19,309 nucleotides of DNA from SHLQ01 sp964494395 (GTDB lineage Bacteria; Actinomycetota; Acidimicrobiia; Acidimicrobiales; SHLQ01): the NCBI GenBank assembly GCA_964494395.1, contig CAZBTI010000064.1:1-19309 (forward strand), in the 5' to 3' direction. Positions 13,920-19,309 of the stretch are shown here, piece after piece. The notes under the pieces were generated by a model that did no database searches, was not told the DNA's origin, and saw nothing but the letters and a program-made list of their open reading frames with translations. Each line of letters begins with the position of its first letter. The first letter of the stretch is position 1. The translations under genes were made by a program, and so were the position numbers.

Positions 13920-15245
13920 CTACCGCAGCAACAGCGCTTCGGCCATCACCTCGAGGCCGGCCGAACGTGAACCCTTGACGAGTACGGCCACGTCCTCGCC
14001 GATAGGCCCGATGATCTCGAGTAGATCACTCGGTTCTGCGAGCGGCTGAATTCCGTAGAGGTCGGTGCCGACGGTGATGATCTCGGCGCCGACAGCCCGA
14101 GCGGCTTCGGCAACTTCGACGTGGTCATCCCCTTCGTCGTCACCGAGTTCACCCATGTAGCCGAGCACAGCGACCTTGCGAGGGTGATGAAGGCGACCGA
14201 GTGAGTCGAGAGCGCCCTTCATCGAGGTGGGGTTGGCGTTGTAGCTGTCATTGATGACGAGCCCTCCCCCAGCGGAACGGCGGACATCCATTCGCCAAGG
14301 CGAAACCTCGACGTGTTCCATCCCCGCTTCGACTTCTTCGGGTGTAGCTCCCATCCACAACGCGGTGCCGACGGCGGCGGCGGTGTTGGTCGCCATATGT
14401 GCACCCCGGGTCGGGGGTCGAGCGGTCACACGGCCCCACTCGCTTACGATCGTGAACGTGGCACGGAGCTCATCGTCGAGTTCGACCGACTCGATCCGAA
14501 CATCGTTTCCAACGTCGTGGCCAAAGGTCAAGGTCGGTGCTTGGGACCGGTCGGCCATCGCTGCAACGAGCGGGTTGTCGCCGTTCAAGACCGCAAGCCC
14601 ATTCGCTGGCAGCGCCTCGATGAGCTCTCCCTTGGCCACTGCAATGTTCTCAACCGAACCAAACTCGCCCGTGTGCGCACCGGCGACCGTGGTCACGATG
14701 CCGACTGTCGGAGAAGCAATATCGCAAAGCAAGGAAATGTGGCCAATCCCCCGCGCCCCCATCTCGATGATGACCGCCTCGCTGGCATCGGGCGCGTTCA
14801 GGATGGTGAGCGGTACGCCAATCTCGTTGTTGAACGACTTCGCCGACCAATGCGTTCTAAACGTTTGGGCAACCGCGCCCGCCAAAAGGTCCTTTGTAGA
14901 CGTCTTGCCGACCGACCCGGTAATTCCAACAACGGGGCCGGTGATCTTGGCCCGGGCAGCCTTGGCAAGGTCGAGCATTGCGGTGTTGGTATCGGAGACG
15001 AGGACTCCGGTCGCTCCTCCCTGCTCTGAGGGAAGTTTTGTTCGCTCATGGGTCAGGTAGGCACCCGCACCATCGGCGACCGCACGTTCGATGAAGTCGT
15101 GTCCGTCTCGTTCCGCGACGAGCGGAATGAAGAGTTGTCCGGGCTCTAGTGAGCGGCTGTCTTGGTTCGACCCATCGATAGTTGCCTCGGGGCCATGTTC
15201 GGTACCACCGACTGCTTCTGCGATTTCTGACGTAGTAAATCTCAC
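13920..15245 (-). CDS. murF: UDP-N-acetylmuramoyl-tripeptide--D-alanyl-D-alanine ligase
   Basis: A Mur ligase of about 441 residues that adds D-Ala-D-Ala to the UDP-MurNAc-tripeptide in the cytosol. Visible features are the MurF N-terminal substrate domain (DSRSLEPGQLFIPLVAERDGHDF), the ATP-binding GITGSVGKTSTK (about 107-118), AKSFNNEIGVPLTIL, the central EMGARGIGHI, and the C-terminal INDSYNANPTSMKGALDSL and LVKGSRSAGLE. I chose GTG at 15245 because TAGCGT lies 8 nt upstream. A TTG at 15254 would add three residues but overlaps that hexamer. It is divergent from ddl, which makes the D-Ala-D-Ala substrate of MurF. It is followed 83 bp later by the J-domain gene. Confidence 0.95.
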   Translation of the reverse strand: MRFTTSEIAEAVGGTEHGPEATIDGSNQDSRSLEPGQLFIPLVAERDGHDFIERAVADGAGAYLTHERTKLPSEQGGATGVLVSDTNTAMLDLAKAARAKITGPVVGITGSVGKTSTKDLLAGAVAQTFRTHWSAKSFNNEIGVPLTILNAPDASEAVIIEMGARGIGHISLLCDIASPTVGIVTTVAGAHTGEFGSVENIAVAKGELIEALPANGLAVLNGDNPLVAAMADRSQAPTLTFGHDVGNDVRIESVELDDELRATFTIVSEWGRVTARPPTRGAHMATNTAAAVGTALWMGATPEEVEAGMEHVEVSPWRMDVRRSAGGGLVINDSYNANPTSMKGALDSLGRLHHPRKVAVLGYMGELGDDEGDDHVEVAEAARAVGAEIITVGTDLYGIQPLAEPSDLLEIIGPIGEDVAVLVKGSRSAGLEVMAEALLLR

Positions 15246-15253
15246 GTATCGCA

Positions 15254-15259
15254 ACGCTA
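15254..15259 (-). promoter_or_regulatory. Predicted -10 (TAGCGT) of murF
   Basis: TAGCGT on the minus strand, 8 nt before the murF GTG. The -35 position (about 15277-15282) falls on the ddl -10 hexamer. Confidence 0.45.
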
Positions 15260-15273
15260 GACGGCCCGCCCAC

Positions 15274-15279
15274 TACTGT
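15274..15279 (+). promoter_or_regulatory. Predicted -10 (TACTGT) of ddl
   Basis: TACTGT, 8 nt before the ddl ATG at 15288. Its -35 position (about 15251-15256) falls on the murF -10 hexamer, so the two promoters interlock. Confidence 0.45.
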
Positions 15280-15287
15280 TGGCTTTC

Positions 15288-16364
15288 ATGGCAGAATCCT
15301 CCGAAATCTCCACAGCAACATCTGGTTCCGACCCCTCTCGCCTACTCGTCCTTTTCGGTGGGCAATCAGCCGAGCACGACGTCTCGTGTGTCACGGCCAA
15401 GCACGTCCTCGATGCTGTCCGGAAGGACCGGTACGACATCGTGCCGATCGGCATCGATCGCGATGGCACGTGGAACCGGGTCGAGGCCGATACCAACGCA
15501 GAGGCGCTAAGCCCAACGGGTGAAACAATCGAGCCCTTCTCGCTCATGCTCGAAACCGCAGCTGCTGGCGGCGTCGTCATGTCTCTCCTCCACGGACCAA
15601 TGGGAGAAGACGGAACACTCCAAGGCATGTGCGAGATGGCGAACGTCGCCTACGTCGGCGCCGGTGTTCTTGGCAGTGCACTCGCAATGGACAAGATCGC
15701 CGCCAAGCATGCGCTCGCGTCGGCTGGCGTTCCCCAGGCCGCATGGTTCGGATTCAACGCAGACGAGATCACCGACGCCACCGCAGGCAACCTCCTTCGA
15801 GAACTCGGAAGCCCGGTCTTTGTAAAGCCGGCCAATATGGGTTCGTCGGTTGGGGTTAGCCGGGCCGAGACCGTCGAGGAAGTCAAAGCCGCGCTCGCCC
15901 TCGCTGCCTCGTACGACGAATGGATCGTCGTCGAAGAAGCCATCGAAGGACGCGAGATCGAAATCGCCGTGCTCGGTAACCGAGAAGCACGCACGTCGCT
16001 GCCCGGTGAGATTGTCGCTGGCGCCGACTTCTACACCTACGAAGATAAGTACCACGACGGTGTGGCGAAGCTCCTCATTCCCGCGCCACTCGACGATTCA
16101 GAGATCGAACAGATGAAGACCCTCGCCGTCGCTGCCTACCGAGCGCTACGCGTCGACGGCCTCGCTCGCGCTGACTTCTTCTACGAGGCCGGTGGACGCG
16201 GTTGGCTGGTCAACGAACTCAACACGCTTCCCGGCTTCACCCCAATCTCGATGTACCCAAAGATGTGGGAAGCCTCGGGGCTGGCCTACCCCGATCTCAT
16301 CGACGAACTCATTTCGCTCGCCTACGAGCGCCACGGCCGCCGAGTACGAAATACGTCTGCTTAG
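15288..16364 (+). CDS. ddl: D-alanine--D-alanine ligase
   Basis: An ATP-grasp ligase of 358 residues that joins two D-alanines for the peptidoglycan stem. Family blocks are LLVLFGGQSAEHDVSCVTA, LLHGPMGEDGTLQGM, MDKIAAKHALASAGVP, VFVKPANMGSSVGVSRA, EEAIEGREIEIAVLGN, DFYTYEDKYHDG and NELNTLPGFTPISMYPKMW. The Tyr-containing omega-loop (YTYEDKY) fits a D-Ala-D-Ala rather than a D-Ala-D-Lac enzyme. I use ATG at 15288; a TTG at 15279 would add MAF but overlaps the TACTGT -10. It is divergent from murF across 42 bp, pairing two successive steps. It converges on the TPM gene, with the second assembly gap between them. Confidence 0.96.
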   Translation: MAESSEISTATSGSDPSRLLVLFGGQSAEHDVSCVTAKHVLDAVRKDRYDIVPIGIDRDGTWNRVEADTNAEALSPTGETIEPFSLMLETAAAGGVVMSLLHGPMGEDGTLQGMCEMANVAYVGAGVLGSALAMDKIAAKHALASAGVPQAAWFGFNADEITDATAGNLLRELGSPVFVKPANMGSSVGVSRAETVEEVKAALALAASYDEWIVVEEAIEGREIEIAVLGNREARTSLPGEIVAGADFYTYEDKYHDGVAKLLIPAPLDDSEIEQMKTLAVAAYRALRVDGLARADFFYEAGGRGWLVNELNTLPGFTPISMYPKMWEASGLAYPDLIDELISLAYERHGRRVRNTSA

Positions 16365-16371
16365 TTCGGCA

Positions 16372-16384
16372 GCGACTCCGTCGC
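16372..16384. terminator. Short GC-rich hairpin at the edge of the second gap
   Basis: GCGAC (16372-16376) and GTCGC (16380-16384) pair perfectly around a TCC loop, 8 bp after the ddl stop and one base before the N run. A U-tract, if present, would be hidden by the gap. It may be part of a terminator or of a repeat that broke the assembly. Confidence 0.4.
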
Positions 16385-16385
16385 G

Positions 16386-16485
16386 NNNNNNNNNNNNNNN
16401 NNNNNNNNNNNNNNNNNNNNNNNNNNNNNNNNNNNNNNNNNNNNNNNNNNNNNNNNNNNNNNNNNNNNNNNNNNNNNNNNNNNNN
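16386..16485. other. Assembly gap, 100 N
   Basis: Exactly 100 N between the convergent ddl and TPM genes. Both genes appear complete at the gap edges, so the missing sequence is intergenic as far as can be seen. Confidence 0.98.
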
Positions 16486-16493
16486 GACTGGGC

Positions 16494-18785
16494 TTAGAAC
16501 TTTCCGCGACGACCGCGTGAGCCACCGCCGAAACCGCCGGAACGGCCTCGTGATGAGCTTCGGCTGCGGCTGGAACTACGAGAACTCGATCGGCTGCTGC
16601 TTCGGGTACTGCTTCGGCTCCCGCTTCGATAGCTCGAACCGCCCCCGAGGATGATGCCTCCCCCGCGATTGCGGTTGCGTTGACGCTGCTGACGTTGAGC
16701 CTCGTCATAGATCTGGGTGGCTACTGCAGTGACCCGCTGGGCCTCTTCGTAACTTCGGGCAGGGTCGTCCTGAGCGAGGGAGGCGGCAAGTTGTAGTTGG
16801 CCGCGCATCTGGTTTACCTCGCTCTGCATATTGCGGGAGGACCGGTTCGAGAACAGGTGGTCCGATACGTGGCGGTCGGCGCGATCGAGGGCAATCTGCG
16901 CGTTGCGAACCGCTGTTTGGGCTCGCTTACGCTGGCGCTGGCGTTCGTCGACCACAGCGCGCAGCTTCGTCATTTGTTCATCGACGTCGGAGTCGATGTC
17001 CTCAGCGAGCTGAATTGCAAGCAACGAGTTCGCCGGGCGTTGAGCCAAGGCTTGGTCAGCTTCGGTGAGGTCGTCGAAGACTTCCGAGATGACCGTCTGC
17101 GTTCCCGATGGAACATCGTTCGAGTTCTGACCGACATACTCCCGCAGCGCCATCGCGTCCTCTCGAGCGCCGGCGACGACGTTGGGCGCATCTCGCAGAG
17201 CGCTCGCCAACAGAATGTCGAGTTCATCGAGTTCATCGAGAAGTTCGTCGGCTAGGTCGATCGATGCATCGGCGGTATCGAGATCGGCAGCGACGTTGCG
17301 TAGCACTTCAACATCCCGTGGAATCTGGCCCACCTCTTCGGCCTCGGTCAGACTCATCCGGGCACGTTCGAGTTGCTCACCTATAGAGCTCGCATGGCCG
17401 GCAACTCCCTCGAATGAGGCCGCCGCGTGGCCAGCACTCCAGCCATCGACCATCGCTCGCGAACGCCCGAGGCGCTGTTGTTGTCCATCGAGTTCGATCG
17501 CAACTTCGGAACGTCGGCTCGTCGTCGATGCCAACCGCTCTTCAAGATCTTCGAGGTCCGAGACGAGGCTTTCGACGTTGTGTGCGACCGGTTCGAGCTC
17601 GCCACGCATCTGATCGACATCGAGACGCAGCGCCGTCGGGTCGATCCGGCCGAGCCCGGTCTCGAGTGCGAAGAGCTGTTGAACCGCCGAGGACACTTCC
17701 CAGCCCTCGTTTCGTCGCTGCTCCGCGGCATTGCGCCCATCGGCGATCCGCGCGGTTGCTGTTGCATGGATCGTTCCCATCTCGTCGGCAGCACCGTCGA
17801 AGTGGTCGATGAGCGAATCCAACTCGTCCATCTCGTCTTTGGCTTCGGCGATCGTCGAGGTCGCTGAGCTTGCGTGGCTCAGCGCCTTCGACTGCTCGGT
17901 GGCTTCCATATCGGCGATCGCCGCGCCATCGAGTTCCGATACGGGCGACCACGCCTCGTAGAGCGCACGCGACGCAACGGCGGCGCGATCTTGGGCCTCG
18001 GTAAGCCGTTCGGCGCTGCCGCCAGTCAGGCGCCCACCGGCAAAGTTTGCGTCTTGTTCGAGGTCGTACCAGCGAGACTGCATCCCGGTCACCGCTGCCG
18101 CTGCTTCGTCGAACTTTGCCGCAGCGGCGTCGTCTGCGGCCTGCTTCTTCTTTCGTCCAATCGACGCAATGGCAACGCCACCGCCGAGCACCGCGGTTGC
18201 AACCCCTCCCCCAAGCGCCCATCCAGCAGCGCCCAATCCGCCGCCACCAGATCCGTTGCTGCTCGAGCTTGTCGTCGTAGCCGGGGTGCTATCGACCGTT
18301 GTTGCCAGGCCCTCGACCGCAAGCGTCAAGCCGGCCTGGAGGCCAAAGAGGAAATCACCATCGGCAAACTGTGTCGCCATGGTGTCGAAGATGAAGTCGA
18401 CATCGTCGTCCAACTGGTCCTGCAGATCAGCGCCATAGGAGATGAGGAAGTCCTGGTCGACCGACGCCAGCCCGATGACGACAAAGTTGTCCGCCACATC
18501 TCCGGGGGCGTTAAACCCAGCGGGACAGTTTGCGATCATGGCCGCTTCCAGATCGGGTACCGAGTCGGTGGCGAAGACGAAGAAGTTGACCCCCGTGTTT
18601 GACTCGTCAATGTCGATCTGTCGGTCGATGACATCAAGGACTGCGATGCCCTGTTCTTCCAACACCGGCAATATTCCAAGAGTGGCGACATTCGGACAGT
18701 CCCCCTGGGCCCCGACAGCGGACGGCGCAGCCAGCACCGTCAAGAGGATCGAAACCGAGACCAGAACCCGCAAAAATCGCCGCAT
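16494..18785 (-). CDS. TPM-domain membrane protein with long coiled coil and Arg/Ser-rich tail
   Basis: About 763 residues. A signal peptide (MRRFLRVLVSVSILLTVLAAPSAVGAQ) leads to an exported TPM-like domain (about 30-160), a Thr/Ser/Gly linker and one membrane span (about 188-210), followed by RKKK. Some 490 residues of Ala/Glu/Asp-rich predicted coiled coil come next, presumably cytosolic. The tail (about last 57) is Gly/Arg/Ser-rich with RSSS repeats. This layout resembles mycobacterial Rv2345, whose role is unclear; TPM proteins are linked to membrane-protein quality control. I chose ATG at 18785: TACGCT lies 6 nt upstream and the signal peptide then begins at MRRF. A GTG at 18803 would add six residues. 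The first coiled-coil segment is homologous to the upstream gene at 18838-19275. Confidence 0.85.
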   Translation of the reverse strand: MRRFLRVLVSVSILLTVLAAPSAVGAQGDCPNVATLGILPVLEEQGIAVLDVIDRQIDIDESNTGVNFFVFATDSVPDLEAAMIANCPAGFNAPGDVADNFVVIGLASVDQDFLISYGADLQDQLDDDVDFIFDTMATQFADGDFLFGLQAGLTLAVEGLATTVDSTPATTTSSSSNGSGGGGLGAAGWALGGGVATAVLGGGVAIASIGRKKKQAADDAAAAKFDEAAAAVTGMQSRWYDLEQDANFAGGRLTGGSAERLTEAQDRAAVASRALYEAWSPVSELDGAAIADMEATEQSKALSHASSATSTIAEAKDEMDELDSLIDHFDGAADEMGTIHATATARIADGRNAAEQRRNEGWEVSSAVQQLFALETGLGRIDPTALRLDVDQMRGELEPVAHNVESLVSDLEDLEERLASTTSRRSEVAIELDGQQQRLGRSRAMVDGWSAGHAAASFEGVAGHASSIGEQLERARMSLTEAEEVGQIPRDVEVLRNVAADLDTADASIDLADELLDELDELDILLASALRDAPNVVAGAREDAMALREYVGQNSNDVPSGTQTVISEVFDDLTEADQALAQRPANSLLAIQLAEDIDSDVDEQMTKLRAVVDERQRQRKRAQTAVRNAQIALDRADRHVSDHLFSNRSSRNMQSEVNQMRGQLQLAASLAQDDPARSYEEAQRVTAVATQIYDEAQRQQRQRNRNRGGGIILGGGSSYRSGSRSSTRSSSRSSSRSSSRSRSSSRGRSGGFGGGSRGRRGKF

Positions 18786-18791
18786 CGGGCG

Positions 18792-18797
18792 AGCGTA
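18792..18797 (-). promoter_or_regulatory. Predicted -10 (TACGCT) of the TPM gene, leaderless type
   Basis: TACGCT on the minus strand lies 6 nt before the ATG at 18785, in the 52-bp gap after the upstream coiled-coil gene. It would give the TPM gene its own promoter. Confidence 0.5.
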
Positions 18798-18837
18798 GAT
18801 CACCGACCCCTCGATGCGGCGAAACTCTGGAGTTGGT

Positions 18838-19275
18838 TCAGGTACGAAGCTCGTCGAGAACGTTCTCGAGCTCGCCGAGTTCTTGCTCGAACGCAGCGAC
18901 GATCGTGAGCGCTTTCTGTTTGTGCTCGGTCACCGTCATGCGTGATTGATCGTTGTACGAGGCAACTGAATCGCCGTCCTCATCGCTGATGGGCAACCAC
19001 GCCTCGTACAGATCACGGGATCGGCGTTCGGCCTTGTCCTCGGCACGATTCAGCCGGTTGGCGTCGTCGAGGGAGAGGCCGCCCTTGGTAATCGTGGCTT
19101 CGTTCTGGAGGTCGAACCACTTGGCCTGAGCTGCGGACACCCTGCGAGATGCATCTTCGAAACGATCGACGGCGACCGCGGTATTGCCCCTGTTGGTCCG
19201 GCGACGAGTCTTGACCCACATGCCGCCCATACCAGCACCAAAGAGGCCACCGGCGAGAATCAAGAGTTCGATCAT
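18838..19275 (-). CDS. Small membrane-anchored coiled-coil protein, paralogous to the TPM protein core
   Basis: A 145-residue protein with an N-terminal Gly-rich membrane span (MIELLILAGGLFGAGMGGMW, 1-20), a basic stop-transfer (KTRRR) and a helical body. Residues 38-100 align without gaps to about residues 225-287 of the downstream TPM protein. I count 27 identities in 63 (43%), including W[F/Y]DL, a shared RL, and SR-x-LYEAW-x-P-x-S. It corresponds to the TPM protein's span plus first coiled-coil segment, without the exported TPM domain. The start is ATG at 19275, with a GGGGA Shine-Dalgarno-like stretch about 10 nt upstream. It lies 52 bp upstream of the TPM gene on the same strand. The function is unknown; a partner or regulator of the TPM protein is likely. 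Confidence 0.78.
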   Translation of the reverse strand: MIELLILAGGLFGAGMGGMWVKTRRRTNRGNTAVAVDRFEDASRRVSAAQAKWFDLQNEATITKGGLSLDDANRLNRAEDKAERRSRDLYEAWLPISDEDGDSVASYNDQSRMTVTEHKQKALTIVAAFEQELGELENVLDELRT

Positions 19276-19309
19276 GAGATAGCGATCCCCTTTGTGGCCA
19301 TCGACGAGT

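Noticed and set aside
16361..16708. Open frames running through the second N block
   Set aside because: They read through placeholder N bases, and the flanking parts are shadows of ddl and the TPM gene.

Overview
The window looks like part of a high-GC actinobacterial chromosome, probably from a draft or metagenome-assembled genome, because it holds two runs of exactly 100 N. Several gene families point to Actinomycetota. There is a phosphatidylinositol mannoside (PIM) lipid cluster in the mycobacterial order (thrS, HIT protein, pgsA, acyltransferase, pimA). There is mshC for mycothiol, an InhA-type enoyl-ACP reductase, and a TPM-domain coiled-coil protein resembling mycobacterial Rv2345. The sequences are clearly divergent from mycobacteria. 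A deep lineage such as Acidimicrobiia is my best guess, but that is inference.

Layout. Positions 1-6292 hold the thrS/HIT/pgsA/patA/pimA series on the minus strand. It is interrupted between HIT and pgsA by two unrecognised genes (2488-2982 plus; 3004-3609 minus). Positions 6409-7446 encode a secreted RTX-repeat protein. mshC (minus) and fabI (plus) diverge around 8650, and fabI is followed by an RmlD-like reductase and a stand-alone ABC ATPase. Thiamine pyrophosphokinase and a membrane-linked trypsin-like protease follow on the minus strand (11144-12579). A small zinc-ribbon gene then converges on a membrane J-domain protein across a 25-bp tandem repeat array that broke the assembly. murF and ddl diverge from a 42-bp intergenic region (13920-16364). 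After the second gap comes a two-gene minus-strand unit: a small membrane coiled-coil protein and a large TPM-domain protein that shares its core segment.

The main theme is cell-envelope and redox housekeeping: inositol lipids, fatty-acid elongation, the D-Ala-D-Ala branch of peptidoglycan, mycothiol, and exported quality-control proteins. No phage, IS element, CRISPR array, rRNA or tRNA was seen.

Two non-coding patterns stand out. Most first genes of transcription units carry a TANNNT hexamer 6-9 nt before the start codon with no Shine-Dalgarno, as expected for leaderless mRNAs. Three convergent gene junctions carry tandem repeats, hairpins or assembly gaps that abut or overlap stop codons. 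I found no clearly new multi-gene system. The paired TPM/coiled-coil genes and the repeat-bearing convergent junctions are the best candidates for something undescribed.
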